Assembly: GCA_018710945.1 (NCBI GenBank)
Contig: DVIW01000013.1
Coordinates: forward strand, 51,066-115,065
DNA from: Candidatus Aphodovivens avistercoris
GTDB taxonomy: Bacteria > Actinomycetota > Coriobacteriia > Coriobacteriales > Eggerthellaceae
Direction of reading: 5' to 3'
Length of the DNA stretch: 64,000 nucleotides
Within the stretch, counting starts at the first letter, position 1. Every line of letters begins with the position of its first letter. The position numbers and the translations under genes were made by a program. Below the pieces are notes generated by a model, which saw nothing but the letters and a program-made list of their open reading frames with translations, had not been told where the DNA came from and did not search any database. Below are positions 24,950 through 34,942 of the stretch, piece by piece.

Positions 24950-25640
24950 TCAGGAGGTCTTTAGCCTCTTACGGTCATCCAAAATGTTAATGCTCCGTAG
25001 CTGCAAGCAATACATCATGGCAATGCAAAACGGCAGGAGCAACTGGATCGCGACGGTGGAGCGAAGCCAATACCAGATCGGTGGCGCAACCAACAACGTC
25101 CCTAGCAATGCCATAGCCGGAACAAGCGCAACTACCCAACTGCCCCCCCTTAGAACAACGCGGAAACAGAGACACACGAACATCCAGAAGAGCTGTCCAA
25201 CGAGGATCGACAACTCTTCCGGGGGAAACAAATCCCTTACGTCATTGCAGAAAGAATGGACGACAGGGACGTTCACCGTCCAGAACCCGCATATCTGCAA
25301 CTCTTGTGCCTCATAATACATGATGGGATTCTTGACCAGCAAAGAAAGATAATGATCTACGAGCCCATTGCTCAAAGCAATCGAATCGAACTCACTATTC
25401 CTTTTCAGCGAATCAACGCAGTAAGGTCGGTACTTATCGGAATACTGCTCGATCGGAAAACGGAATCGAGGAACCCCCGATCGCTATTGCTCATCTGTCC
25501 TTCGGCGACAGGAACTCGTGCCATCTGGTTGATGGGAATCCCCATCGTCTCTACGTTCATAGAATGCATGACACCAAAGGCTATGAAAAAACCGGTCCTG
25601 CAACCAAGAATGACAGCACCGCTTCCACATCGGATCGGGC
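24950..25640 (-). pseudogene. Decayed 3' part of a DUF6020-like membrane protein gene
   Basis: The last 141 codons (to 25375) match the C-terminus of the intact neighbour at 25749-27641: NPIMYYEAQELQICGFWTV against NPMLYFESWELQTFGYWTV, and PPIWYWLRSTVAIQLLLPF against SPIWYWPRYAVAAQMLFPL. Further upstream, GIPINQMARV against GIPLNQMARV is in another frame, so one base was gained or lost near 25457. A stop (25651-25653) precedes this and similarity fades beyond about 25640. This is a tandem duplicate that has lost its front and its frame. A start at 25375 could still make a 141-residue fragment with three helices. Confidence 0.82.
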
Positions 25641-25748
25641 CATTTTTCCCTTAGCGGACCCCACAGAAAGACTCCACCGAAATCTTCTACCGGGCACCTC
25701 TGCCTCTGCCCACAGCGAGCAATGTCGAATGCAAAGCGAAGAGTTGAT

Positions 25749-27641
25749 TCACTTCCCTCTTTCCGCAACATCATTCTGGCAGGAATGCAAGCGTGCGGCG
25801 CAATAGAATAATGCGAGATAAAGAGGAAAGAGCATCTGCGCAGCCACTGCATATCGTGGCCAATACCATATTGGGGAAGCTATCAGCAATGTCGCAATAA
25901 GGCCGATCGAGGGAACGAGGACTGCAAGCCAACTCGCTTTACGCGCATCGATCAAAACTACAGCTAGGTACAGCATCATCCAAAACAGCACCCCGATCGG
26001 CACCGAAACGCCGGTATGGGGGAATGCGGTACGAACGGCTTCGTTCTGAATGCCCGCAGACGGATCCACTCCGAATCCGGCAACCCAATCCTTGCCGTTT
26101 TGAGGATCGCCCGCCATGATGTTGTCATACGAATAATCCGTCGGCTGGTTAACCGTCCAATACCCGAATGTCTGAAGCTCCCATGACTCGAAATAGAGCA
26201 TAGGATTCCTGACAAGCATCGAAAGCCAATGGCAGAGAAATCCCTCTTCGAAATTCCCTGTGTCAAAATGCTCATCCCACTTCAATAGATCCGTGCAACA
26301 GGGCCGATACGTGGTCGGATACAACTCGAAAGGCAACACGGAGTCGAGGTATTCTCGATCCTCGTCGGTCATATCGCCCTCATATGCAGCGACGCGAGCC
26401 ATCTGATTCAACGGAATGCCGAGGCTCTCGACACTCGGAGAGGAGGCGATCCCCAACAGCTTGAACACCGGTCCAGTGATGACGCAGAAGGAAATGGCAA
26501 CTGAGGTGACAGTAAGCAGAAGCTGCTTCGCACGCCTCCGAAAAACATCCGATTTGCCCGTCTTCCTTATCGCTACGATAAGCAGCGCTATGGCGGTCAA
26601 AGTCAGAATGTAGACTCCGTTGTTCCTGAAAAAGGCAACGAAGAGGGTGGATGTTACAACGACCGCGATCCGCTTCGCTGAAACCAGCTCGGGCAGATGC
26701 TCCTGAAACACGATCAAATCAGCCAAATAGAGCGTAACGATCACCAAGCCGGCAGAGAACAGGGGGTCTTTCCAAAGCGCAATGGAAAGCGAAGCGAAGT
26801 AAGGCGAGGCTCCGAAATACAGCAGAAGCAAGATCGAAATGATCCGTTTCTTCATGCCGGCAAATCGAAGCCTCCCGACAATCCAAGCTATCAGATACGA
26901 AAACGTTCCGGCAAGGACCATCATTTGCACGACGCAGAAGATCGCGCAACCTGCCGCCATCCCGAATCCAAACAGATTCGCTCCCTTTATGCAGATCCCA
27001 AGAGACAGCGTGAAAGCGAGCGGGTGGTGGTTGCTGAACGAGGACAAACGCTCGATCTGCATTACGGACATCATCGTGTCCCCAAAGATAAATCCTGGGT
27101 AATACACCGCTAGATAAGGAAGCCACGCTAGAAAGAGAAAAGCCGCGATCACAACCGCGTACTTGGCGTTTATCCTGCCGAGCGGGATGTCGCTACCGTA
27201 TTCCACGACAATAGGATTATGGGAGCGTTTCTCTTTCATTGCAAGCAGCAGCGCGGTTGCCATCAGCAGTATCGCTTCGAACATGAAGACAAACGCAACG
27301 ACGTCGATCGCCGAATAGCCCGAAATGTAATTCGCATCCATCAGGCCGGAATAACCGCTACCCGACTGGACAATGTGAAGACCAAGAACCAGCGAGAGAT
27401 CGAAAAGGGCACTGAAAACAGCAAGGAGAACTTTCGTGCGCCTAGAAAGGGAGTCCGCCCCCTTGCGAACCTTCAACAGCGAAGCGATCCCTAGGATGCC
27501 AAACACAAACAGCCCGACCATGAAAGGCGCAAAACGAAGATAGGCAGTAAGAAACCCGGCGGAGACCAGCGTGGCAAGGCACTCGAGCACCCAGAGGATA
27601 CTGCCCCGATTAGCTTTGAACTCTATTCTGCGCAGCCTCAT
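25749..27641 (-). CDS. DUF6020-like multi-membrane protein, GT-C-type candidate
   Basis: 630 residues with about 12 helices, then a soluble stretch (RVAAYEGDMTDEDREYL...) and a last group of helices. The loop PGFIFGDTMMSVMQIER followed by SNHHPLAFTL is the acidic/His loop seen in this family, also in the protein at 54963-56972 (PGVYAYDAIIQVGWM, SYHPLLHS). A role in external glycosylation with polyprenyl-phosphate sugars fits the locus but is inference. The ATG at 27641 follows GAAGGAAGGGG; the frame is open much further upstream, but those residues lie in the divergent promoter gap and look non-coding. Confidence 0.72.
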   Translation of the reverse strand: MRLRRIEFKANRGSILWVLECLATLVSAGFLTAYLRFAPFMVGLFVFGILGIASLLKVRKGADSLSRRTKVLLAVFSALFDLSLVLGLHIVQSGSGYSGLMDANYISGYSAIDVVAFVFMFEAILLMATALLLAMKEKRSHNPIVVEYGSDIPLGRINAKYAVVIAAFLFLAWLPYLAVYYPGFIFGDTMMSVMQIERLSSFSNHHPLAFTLSLGICIKGANLFGFGMAAGCAIFCVVQMMVLAGTFSYLIAWIVGRLRFAGMKKRIISILLLLYFGASPYFASLSIALWKDPLFSAGLVIVTLYLADLIVFQEHLPELVSAKRIAVVVTSTLFVAFFRNNGVYILTLTAIALLIVAIRKTGKSDVFRRRAKQLLLTVTSVAISFCVITGPVFKLLGIASSPSVESLGIPLNQMARVAAYEGDMTDEDREYLDSVLPFELYPTTYRPCCTDLLKWDEHFDTGNFEEGFLCHWLSMLVRNPMLYFESWELQTFGYWTVNQPTDYSYDNIMAGDPQNGKDWVAGFGVDPSAGIQNEAVRTAFPHTGVSVPIGVLFWMMLYLAVVLIDARKASWLAVLVPSIGLIATLLIASPIWYWPRYAVAAQMLFPLYLALFYCAARLHSCQNDVAERGK

Positions 27642-27770
27642 ATCCCCTTCCTTCGAGACGATCTTAATACCAACGAGCCGCATAATCGGACCGGGCACGC
27701 TCGCGCACCGCCTCGATACCCTCGACCCTCCCCATGCACTTAGCACCGCATATTGTACGTTATAATGCGG

Positions 27771-27776
27771 CGGCAT
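27771..27776 (+). promoter_or_regulatory. -10 element (TATAAT) of the acyltransferase gene
   Basis: ACGTTATAATGCGG, 25 bases before the start codon, in the divergent gap. The -35 region has no good match. Confidence 0.45.
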
Positions 27777-27800
27777 CGCGTCGAACGAAAGGAAGGGCAG

Positions 27801-28868
27801 ATGGCCGACTCTGGACCGAATCGTATCGAATCTCGCCGAAACGACGGAACCGCAAATCGCCAATATCCCTACGATGTCGTACGTGTGGTGGCGATGGTGT
27901 TCGTGATAGCCGTCCATTCGTTGGGAGTGATCGACACGTCTTGGGGTCTCGGCTGGTATCTGTTCGCTGCGGGGCAAGGTTTGTTCTTCACGGCGAATGC
28001 CCTCTTCTTCATGCTGTCGGGCAAATTCAATCTCCGGGAACGAAAAGACGACCGGGCGATGCTCGACTATTACCGAAAAAGGGTCCGAAACTTCCTCATC
28101 CCCATCGCGATCCTATTCTTCATCAGAACCCTCTACAACCTGTATCCCCATTTCGGGAGCCTCTATCACATTGGATGGGAATACCTTAGGAACTCCATCG
28201 CAATATTCGGAGGAATGGAGTACTGGTTCGTTTTCAATCTGTTCGGATACCTGATAGTCGCCCCGTTCCTCGCACCGATGATCGGCAAACTGACGCCGCT
28301 TTCCCGCAAGATCTTCTTCGGCATCGGGATCGCCTACCATGCCGTATTGTTCGCTTTCGCGAACCTAACCATCGACTTTTCCTGGGGGTACCTGTTCAGC
28401 GGATTCGCCTTCACCTTCTGTCTTGGCGGATTCGTCGAGGACCTCTTCCCAAGCAAGCGCTCCCTAACTTGGCTGGGCGTAGCATCGCTCGTCTGCCTAG
28501 GAGCTATCGTGCTATGTGCGCGGGAGGGATGGATGGCGGGCCTCCACGACATCTCCCCCTTCTACACGATCCTCGCTGTGGGAATTTACCTCCTCGTGAT
28601 AGCCGGCGTTAAGCGTCTTAAGCCGAACAGGGCGGTCTCCTTCCTTGCACAGCACTCGTTCAGCGTGTATCTGGTGCACATGATGTTCCTCATGCCCATC
28701 TCAAACGCCCTATCTGGCATGTTCGCCGGACCCGCCTCGATCGCGGCTTACCTTGCGGTCGTGGCGATAGTGCTCGCATGCTCGATTGCCACCGCCGCCG
28801 TAATCGACACGGTCATTGTGAAGCCTGTGCAGCATCTGTTCGACAAGGCGGTTCCTGCGAAACGCTGA
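27801..28868 (+). CDS. Acyltransferase-3 family membrane O-acyltransferase
   Basis: 355 residues, about ten helices. The N-terminal block YDVVRVVAMVFVIAVHS contains the essential His of the family, and the R-K-R-x-P-type motif appears as YYRKRVRNFLIPIAI. Such proteins carry acetyl or other acyl groups across the membrane onto glycans. GGAAGGG before ATG 27801 decides the start. The gene stands alone on the plus strand and converges on the DUF6541-like gene 22 bases away, with no obvious terminator in that small gap. Confidence 0.88.
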   Translation: MADSGPNRIESRRNDGTANRQYPYDVVRVVAMVFVIAVHSLGVIDTSWGLGWYLFAAGQGLFFTANALFFMLSGKFNLRERKDDRAMLDYYRKRVRNFLIPIAILFFIRTLYNLYPHFGSLYHIGWEYLRNSIAIFGGMEYWFVFNLFGYLIVAPFLAPMIGKLTPLSRKIFFGIGIAYHAVLFAFANLTIDFSWGYLFSGFAFTFCLGGFVEDLFPSKRSLTWLGVASLVCLGAIVLCAREGWMAGLHDISPFYTILAVGIYLLVIAGVKRLKPNRAVSFLAQHSFSVYLVHMMFLMPISNALSGMFAGPASIAAYLAVVAIVLACSIATAAVIDTVIVKPVQHLFDKAVPAKR

Positions 28869-28890
28869 CGTTGCGCTGACCCTTCATCGC

Positions 28891-30954
28891 CTACACGATC
28901 CGATACAGCCGCATATCACCCTCGGACAGCACCGTCTCAAGCCCCGGTGTGCCGTCGTCGACGGCGTCGATTCCCGCCCACACTGCTTCGTCGTACGTGA
29001 AAAAATATCTGTTGGAACGATCATCATCGCCCTGATCAAGTTGCAGGACATAGGCTGCCCCTATCGCATCCAAGGCGTCGCGGACGGAAGGATCCTCCCC
29101 CATCTTGTTCAAATGCAGTCTAATCAGCCTGCTTGCTTCCGTTTCATTAGAACCGCCATAGCCATCGAATCCGCGATAATACAGGTTGAGCCCGGATATG
29201 CCGTAGGCGAACGCCGATCCGTCGTTGGGCTCGTTAACAACCAGTTCGGACCCAGCCACCTCTTGGACCTTCTGCAGGAATTCCCGCTCTTCGGGGTTCA
29301 GCACGTTATCGGCGCTGGTGCTATAGGCTGCCTCAAGGCTGGTGCGCGCGGCGCCGATCCCCGTCTGAACCGAGCCGATGCCTTGCACTGCGAAATTCGG
29401 GTAATACAGCAAAACAGCAGCCAGCATAGCCATGAAAACAACGGAGCCGGTGCGCATTCTCGCGGAAGGCAGCCCCCTGCTGCACCACCGCGCGAAGATC
29501 TTTGCAAAGGAGCGGATGGAAACCAGCAGTCCCATGCACGCCAAGGGGATGCCGGAAATCGCGGCGTTCGCAGCGAGACGCATAGGATCGGTATACCAGA
29601 AACCCGTGAGAACCTGTTTGATGGCGCCATCGGTCGATGCGCTGACGATGTACATCAAACACATGATGGCATAACTCGCAACCGCCCAGCGGCCCTTCCC
29701 GCTCCTGATCATATGGGCGGCGCCCACGATCACCAAAGCCCCCAGCACCGGTTGAGCGGGAGTCTCCCTGAACGAGAGAAGCAGCACGTTCGCTATCGCT
29801 TGGGACTTTCCCGCAAACGATCCCCAAGAGAACTCGACCGTCGGAGCCATGATGGGCAGGTTAAACGCGAAAGCCCAGACGACGACCACGAATGCCGAAA
29901 ACACCGCAACGCCCACAGCCGCACGCGCTTTTCCGCTCGAAGCCCCAGTCGTCTTCAGCAGGGGTGCTGTCCAAATCCGGCGGATGCAGAACGGGACAAG
30001 GAAAACCCCGCAAGTGAACACAGCATTAGGCTGCATGAGAAGCATCGCGATAAGGCCCAAGGCGAAAACCGCAGCGAAGGAGATACGGCGCGAAACAGGC
30101 TCGCGGTCACGAAGCAGCGCGATAAACGTCGCAGCTGAAATCGGAAAAAGACACAACGCCGCCATATTCGGGAAGATGGGCCCCCACCACGTCAGCTTCC
30201 AAGGAAACGCCGCAAAGGCAAACGCGCAAAGGATTCCGCAAGCCACGATCTTCCAATCGTCGCCAAACACGCCTTTCAAAAGCCACCATATGCCGCAGGG
30301 GAACACCAGGGAAACGAACAGCGCGTTGACCACGTTCGCCGAAACCGCCACCGGGATGCCGAGCGTCGACACCAGCATTGCCGCAAACGCATGCCAAGCC
30401 GAAGGATAGAAGTTCGACGATAAAGCGAAGGGGATCGACGAATCCCCCCCTACCACATAATACGCCTGCGCAAAGCACGACCAGTCACCCGACGAAGCGA
30501 AGGTCCGTATCCTCGAAAGGTGCTCCATGTTGTCATACTCTTGAACGAACGAAGCGGCACCATCGAGGTTGAGAACGAACACGTACCCGGTTGCAATGAT
30601 GCCGAACGCGGCGAATCCCAGTAGCAAGACGACGTCCCGCCTGCAGGACACGACCCGTTGCAATGCGATACTCCCGGAGCCGATCCGCTTGCGCCATTTC
30701 GCGCGAATCCCCATCCTTGCCGCCATCGCAAGAAAGCCGACCATGATGAGAAGCAGAAAAGTGTTCGCGAAGGAGCACGGGATCCCCACCTTCCCGTAGA
30801 GGATCGCCAACACCGGCAATGCGGCGCACATCGCCAGCGGAGCTGCAGCAACAGCCTCCGCCCACTTAAGCCCGATCGCTTTGAACAGGAGAACACCGGG
30901 CAAGAACAGAGCGACCGCTCCGAATGCATACGCTATGAAGAACTGATCCCACAC
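28891..30954 (-). CDS. DUF6541-like multi-membrane protein (paralogue of 12254-14314)
   Basis: 687 residues, the same length and architecture as the protein at 12254-14314: about 12 helices, a first large loop with VQEYDNMEHLSRIRTF and SSNFYPSAWHAF, a proline/asparagine-rich IFPNMAALCLFP helix, then a soluble C-terminal domain ending LSEGDMRLYRIV. Probably a GT-C-type enzyme that adds a sugar outside the membrane (inference). The start is GTG with TAGGAGCGG before it. It is the last gene of an operon of three GT2 genes (34487 down to 28891), spaced 9-19 bases apart. Confidence 0.72.
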   Translation of the reverse strand: MWDQFFIAYAFGAVALFLPGVLLFKAIGLKWAEAVAAAPLAMCAALPVLAILYGKVGIPCSFANTFLLLIMVGFLAMAARMGIRAKWRKRIGSGSIALQRVVSCRRDVVLLLGFAAFGIIATGYVFVLNLDGAASFVQEYDNMEHLSRIRTFASSGDWSCFAQAYYVVGGDSSIPFALSSNFYPSAWHAFAAMLVSTLGIPVAVSANVVNALFVSLVFPCGIWWLLKGVFGDDWKIVACGILCAFAFAAFPWKLTWWGPIFPNMAALCLFPISAATFIALLRDREPVSRRISFAAVFALGLIAMLLMQPNAVFTCGVFLVPFCIRRIWTAPLLKTTGASSGKARAAVGVAVFSAFVVVVWAFAFNLPIMAPTVEFSWGSFAGKSQAIANVLLLSFRETPAQPVLGALVIVGAAHMIRSGKGRWAVASYAIMCLMYIVSASTDGAIKQVLTGFWYTDPMRLAANAAISGIPLACMGLLVSIRSFAKIFARWCSRGLPSARMRTGSVVFMAMLAAVLLYYPNFAVQGIGSVQTGIGAARTSLEAAYSTSADNVLNPEEREFLQKVQEVAGSELVVNEPNDGSAFAYGISGLNLYYRGFDGYGGSNETEASRLIRLHLNKMGEDPSVRDALDAIGAAYVLQLDQGDDDRSNRYFFTYDEAVWAGIDAVDDGTPGLETVLSEGDMRLYRIV

Positions 30955-30963
30955 GGTCCGCTC

Positions 30964-32193
30964 CTAAACAACTTCCTTGCCGGATGCTCCATCCAGCCGC
31001 TCGCTTCGAACCAGCGCAAGCGCCTCCTCGCGCAAGCGAGCGTCTTCAGCCTCCCAAGCACCCCATTGCGCCTCGAGCGCCTCGGCGCGCCTTCGGCTCG
31101 CGGCGCGCTCAACCTTCTCCACAAGGACCCCCCAAGGGCGCGCGTGCGCAACATCCCTGCCGAGCGTACGCAAGGCGATGGCACGACCGCTCAGCCACGC
31201 ATGGTATGAATAGAGCGAGCGTTTCCCCATCAAGCCTTGCGCATAGCGCCGATCATAGAGCGCTGCCTTCACGAACTTGCCAGCCAAACCGCGCTCGACA
31301 TAGTCCTGCAGCTCACGCTCCTCGAAGCATTCGGAAAGGACGGGGGCAATGCGATCAAGCAGCTCCAAGCGATGCTTTTCGTCCAGCTGGAAAATGCGGA
31401 TCAAAGAGAACTCCGCCGTCCAATCCAACGCCTCAGAGGCGAAGCCGCTCACGATCCCCAACCCCTGCCAATCGCGCAGCACCCGCTCCACGATCTCGAT
31501 ATGGTCCCGCGCTAAGCGCAGGGGATCGTCGCGGCGGGCATTCATGAAAGAACCGGAACGCGATACTCGGTATCGAACCAGTTTATCCGGGATGAGCGCC
31601 GTTCGAGGCGACCGCGGATAAAGTTGGAACTGGAAAACCTGATCCTCTCCGTACGGCAGACTTTCATCGAAAAGAACACCGCCATGCAAGAGGAAATCCC
31701 GCTTGCATGCAGTCCGCCATGCAAAAGGCGAAGAGTTTTCCTTGAACAGCAACGCCGGATCGAAGGGATCGTAGACGCAAGCCCTTGGACCAAGCACGGC
31801 GTTGAGCCATTTGGTGCCGCCGCAGAGGGGATAGGGGCTTGCGCCGTAGGTGACCACCGTAGCGCCGGAGCGCTCGAATGCATTCGCAAGCGTCTCGCAA
31901 GCGCTCTCTTCCAACAGGTCGTCCGAATCCAGAAAGCAAACGATATCGCCCGTCGCGCGGCGGATGCCGGCGTTCCTCGCCGACGAGAGGCCGCCGTTTT
32001 CCTTCTCCACCACGACAAGGCGCGGCTCGACGGAGGCGAACAACCTGAGTACCTCGCCCGATCGATCGGTTGACCCGTCATTTACGCAGACGATCTCGAT
32101 ATCGTCCAGCGTTTGACGACGCACCGATTGAAGGCACAGCGCCAAGTAATCCTGCACGTTGTAGACGGGAACGACAACGGATATGCGCGGCAT
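30964..32193 (-). CDS. GT2-family glycosyltransferase (type Y)
   Basis: 409 residues. Catalytic blocks are ISVVVPVYNVQDYL, VCVNDGSTDRSGEVL, GGLSSARNAGIRRATGD and CFLDSDDLLEE. The middle carries KENSSPFAWR and GEDQVFQFQLYPRS, shared with the GT2 at 60233-61384, which marks the two as paralogues. The C-terminal 80 residues are rich in Arg, Glu and Ala and look like a coiled coil. It would transfer one sugar in the cytoplasm. It begins ten bases after the next GT2 stop, inside a four-gene operon. Confidence 0.88.
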   Translation of the reverse strand: MPRISVVVPVYNVQDYLALCLQSVRRQTLDDIEIVCVNDGSTDRSGEVLRLFASVEPRLVVVEKENGGLSSARNAGIRRATGDIVCFLDSDDLLEESACETLANAFERSGATVVTYGASPYPLCGGTKWLNAVLGPRACVYDPFDPALLFKENSSPFAWRTACKRDFLLHGGVLFDESLPYGEDQVFQFQLYPRSPRTALIPDKLVRYRVSRSGSFMNARRDDPLRLARDHIEIVERVLRDWQGLGIVSGFASEALDWTAEFSLIRIFQLDEKHRLELLDRIAPVLSECFEERELQDYVERGLAGKFVKAALYDRRYAQGLMGKRSLYSYHAWLSGRAIALRTLGRDVAHARPWGVLVEKVERAASRRRAEALEAQWGAWEAEDARLREEALALVRSERLDGASGKEVV

Positions 32194-32203
32194 GACGCCC
32201 CCC

Positions 32204-33286
32204 CTAACGGGAAACCTTCGAGATTGCCATCTTCAGCACCGCCGGAAAACCGCCTGCACGGAAGTAGTGCTTGACGGTATCCCATTTCCCATGGCTGACG
32301 TAAGCGGAGTGCTGAAGGTGGAACAAGTCGGGGTGCGACTGGATCAACTCACGTTTCGCAAGCTTCTGCTCGTCGAAGAGCGACTCGTCGAGGATCCCCT
32401 CCTCGTCTTCCTTTCGGAAATCCTCCTCCATGGTCTTGAGGAACTCGAGCTGAAGCGGCTCAGAGAGCCGCTCATAATTCCACATGTATGTGTCGAAACG
32501 CAATCGGACGAGAATGCGCTTAAGACGCTCCTTCTTCTCGCCCTCGGGCATCTCGTCGAGGAAGCGCCACATCTCCCGGTACTCATCGCATACGCAGAAC
32601 GCCTTCCCCGGCGAATTGACCGACGAAGCCTCGTTGTCCTGGCGGTAATGCAGAACGGGGCGCTTCACCAAAGCCACCTTGCCAGCGCACGCCCACACTT
32701 TGAAGTTGAAACCGGCATCTTGATACGATGCGCCGGGGGTTTCCAAGAAGCGGATGCCGTTGCGTTGCAAGAAATCCCGCCGATAGATTGCCGACCAGAT
32801 GGAAGGCTTGCGATAGAACACCTCCGGGTAGTCGAGTGGAGCTGCGGCTTCGGGCGCATCGTCATCGACCCAGCCGAAGCGCTCGTCCTTTTCTTCAGGA
32901 ATCGACCAGTAGAAAAAGAAGTCTGCCTTGGCAACATCCGCATTGACGTACTCGGCGGCGCGGTAAAGCGTCTCCAGAGCATCGGGTTCGAAGAAGTCGT
33001 CGGACTCGAGTATGCCGATATAATCCCCCCGCGCTTCGTCGAGGCCGCGATTCATGGATGCACCGTACCCGGAATTTGGCTTGTCGATGATCCGGATGCG
33101 CGAATCCCTCGAAGCATACTCGCGGATGATGTCTGGAGACCTGTCGGTCGACCCATCGTTGATGCAGATGATCTCGATGTCCTCAAGCGTCTGCCCGATG
33201 GCGGAATCGAGGCACTGCGGCAGATACCGCTCCACGTTGTAGATCGGAATCAGAAGGGAGATCTTCGGGCTTTCGTTGGATCCCAT
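32204..33286 (-). CDS. GT2-family glycosyltransferase (type X)
   Basis: 360 residues. SLLIPIYNVERYLPQCLDS, ICINDGSTDRSPDII, KPNSGYGASMNRGLDEARG and ILESDDFFEPDAL form the GT-A core, with an ESDD variant of the DXD region. The distinctive ETPGASYQDAGFNFKVWA and NSPGKAFCVCDEY blocks recur almost unchanged in the GT2 at 61387-62484 and more loosely at 59253-60236. The acceptor and donor sugars are unknown. It is the middle GT2 of a four-gene minus-strand operon. Confidence 0.88.
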   Translation of the reverse strand: MGSNESPKISLLIPIYNVERYLPQCLDSAIGQTLEDIEIICINDGSTDRSPDIIREYASRDSRIRIIDKPNSGYGASMNRGLDEARGDYIGILESDDFFEPDALETLYRAAEYVNADVAKADFFFYWSIPEEKDERFGWVDDDAPEAAAPLDYPEVFYRKPSIWSAIYRRDFLQRNGIRFLETPGASYQDAGFNFKVWACAGKVALVKRPVLHYRQDNEASSVNSPGKAFCVCDEYREMWRFLDEMPEGEKKERLKRILVRLRFDTYMWNYERLSEPLQLEFLKTMEEDFRKEDEEGILDESLFDEQKLAKRELIQSHPDLFHLQHSAYVSHGKWDTVKHYFRAGGFPAVLKMAISKVSR

Positions 33287-33305
33287 GCTGCTCGAACCAT
33301 CCTGC

Positions 33306-34487
33306 CTAGTCTTGCTTAGTCTTCTTCGGAGTCAGCGCGTCTTTTATCGCGCAAGGCACTGCCATTATCGCCTTTCCCACCTTGTAGGTCCTCGACTCGA
33401 GAATGCTCCTCAATTCTTCATCACATCCGGAGAGTTCGGCAAGGCGCCGACCGATGACCTCCATCTCTTCACGGCGCCACCTGAGCTCCAATTCCACATC
33501 GATCGCATGAGCAATCGAGTCGATCTCGTCCTCCCTGATGAAGGCTGCAACCTCTCCATCGATGGCTTCATAGTAGTAGTCCGGATCGACCTCTTCCGCG
33601 AAGTCCGCCGGCAAGACTTCCAGCAGCTTGGCGACATACTGCCGACGCGCATCGCCGGCAAGCGTGTAGACGTTCCAAATGGAGAAGTTCACGATCCAAT
33701 TGAAGTAGCTGCGCTTGTAGCGCCGGTAGATTCCGCGCTTCTGAAGCTCCTCCCCGATGGAACGCATGGCGATCAAAGCGTTGTCGGCGGATTTCGAACG
33801 CGACCCCTCGAGCGACGCAGAGTTCCCAGAGCGATGGCGCACGCAGCATGCATCGACGAACGCGATGCTGCTCGCTAAAGCCAGCGACACGAATACGAAG
33901 AACGCATCGTTGGTGGTGCGCAATGGCTGGAAGGAAAGGCCCGTGGCGCGCGCGAAATCGGCACGGTACAGTTTGTCCCACGCCCAACCGGAGCAGAATT
34001 GGAACAAGATGTCATCCAATTCACCGTTTTCGTAAACCCTATCGAGATCGACCTTGCAAAGCGCATGGTCGATGGGCTTGGTCTCACCGGTTTCCTCATC
34101 AAAGGAAGACGAACGGCACATGGTCACATCCGCCTCCGTGGCCTCCGCCCTTGCCACCAGCCGCTCGACCATATCGGGCTCGAAGATGTCATCGGAATCG
34201 AGAAACAGCAGGTAGTCGCCGTTCGCCTTGGCCATGCCGTTGTTCCGTGCGACGCCGGCATATTGGTTTTGCTGAGTGAGCACCGTGATGCGCTCGTCAC
34301 GTGCAGCATGGTCGCGCGCAATCCTCAGCGTTCCGTCGGTCGATCCATCGTCGACAAAGATCATCTCCAGATTGCGATAGGTCTGGCCCTCCACGCTTGC
34401 AAGGCATTCTTCAAGGTAGCGCTCGGCGTTGTACGCTGGCATGATGATGGAAACCAAGGGCTTGACGCCCTTTTCTTCGGTAGGCAC
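33306..34487 (-). CDS. GT2-family glycosyltransferase (type W)
   Basis: 393 residues. VSIIMPAYNAERYLEECL, IFVDDGSTDGTLRIA, GVARNNGMAKANGDYL and LFLDSDDIFEPD define the GT-A core. The middle WAWDKLYRADFA and the C-terminal RTYKVGKAIMAVPCAIKDAL, a basic amphipathic segment that may hold it to the membrane, are shared in pattern with the GT2 genes at 57034 and 58080. The start is GTG with GCAGGAGAA just upstream; it is the first gene of the operon that runs to 28891. Confidence 0.87.
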   Translation of the reverse strand: MPTEEKGVKPLVSIIMPAYNAERYLEECLASVEGQTYRNLEMIFVDDGSTDGTLRIARDHAARDERITVLTQQNQYAGVARNNGMAKANGDYLLFLDSDDIFEPDMVERLVARAEATEADVTMCRSSSFDEETGETKPIDHALCKVDLDRVYENGELDDILFQFCSGWAWDKLYRADFARATGLSFQPLRTTNDAFFVFVSLALASSIAFVDACCVRHRSGNSASLEGSRSKSADNALIAMRSIGEELQKRGIYRRYKRSYFNWIVNFSIWNVYTLAGDARRQYVAKLLEVLPADFAEEVDPDYYYEAIDGEVAAFIREDEIDSIAHAIDVELELRWRREEMEVIGRRLAELSGCDEELRSILESRTYKVGKAIMAVPCAIKDALTPKKTKQD

Positions 34488-34547
34488 AAGATTCTCCTGC
34501 TGATCGCATCCGCACCCGCAACATGCGATGCGCGGCGATAGAACTCA

Positions 34548-34553
34548 ACTATA
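34548..34553 (-). promoter_or_regulatory. -10 element (TATAGT) of the GT2-DUF6541 operon
   Basis: AGCTATAGTTGAG on the minus strand, about 60 bases before the GTG start at 34487; same core as other starts in this window. No -35 box seen. Confidence 0.4.
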
Positions 34554-34666
34554 GCTATGATACCAAACGACGCGAAGGAGTCCGAAGCGGCAGCACCTCG
34601 AAGGAAGCGGCGAGAGGGCAAACCCTGATAAAAACCTGACACGCAATCCGAAGGAAGGATGCACGG

Positions 34667-34942
34667 ATGAAGATTCGCCCGATATCGGATCTCAGAAATC
34701 GCTACTCCGAGGTGGAAAAAGAGGTGCTCGACAAAGGCCCTGTCTTCCTCACGAAAAACAGCTACGGCTCCATGGTGGTCATGAGCATCGACCAGTTCGA
34801 ATACCTCAATGGCAGCATAGAGGATGCACTTGACGCCGCCGACAGGCAGGCCGCTGCAACCGACATGCGGTTCACCCATGAGCAGGTTTTCGGCTCGATC
34901 CGAGAAGGGCTTTGCAATGCCAAGCGATCAGACGCAGTATGA
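34667..34942 (+). CDS. Phd/YefM-type antitoxin
   Basis: 91 residues. The N-terminus KIRPISDLRNRYSEVEKEV and the following GPVFLTKNSYGSMVVMSIDQFEYL are the DNA-binding and core blocks of the Phd/YefM family; the C-terminal third would wrap the toxin. GAAGGAAGG precedes the ATG. It overlaps by 26 bases a RelE/ParE-type toxin gene that has lost its frame, so the antitoxin may now only act as a repressor or as protection against related toxins. Confidence 0.88.
   Translation: MKIRPISDLRNRYSEVEKEVLDKGPVFLTKNSYGSMVVMSIDQFEYLNGSIEDALDAADRQAAATDMRFTHEQVFGSIREGLCNAKRSDAV

Noticed and set aside
25144..25152. Run of seven C as a phase-variation site
   Set aside because: Lies in the decayed DUF6020-like copy, which is broken elsewhere; no gene would be switched.
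29041..30138. Plus-strand frame of 365 codons
   Set aside because: Antisense of the DUF6541-like gene, with no ribosome site or domain.
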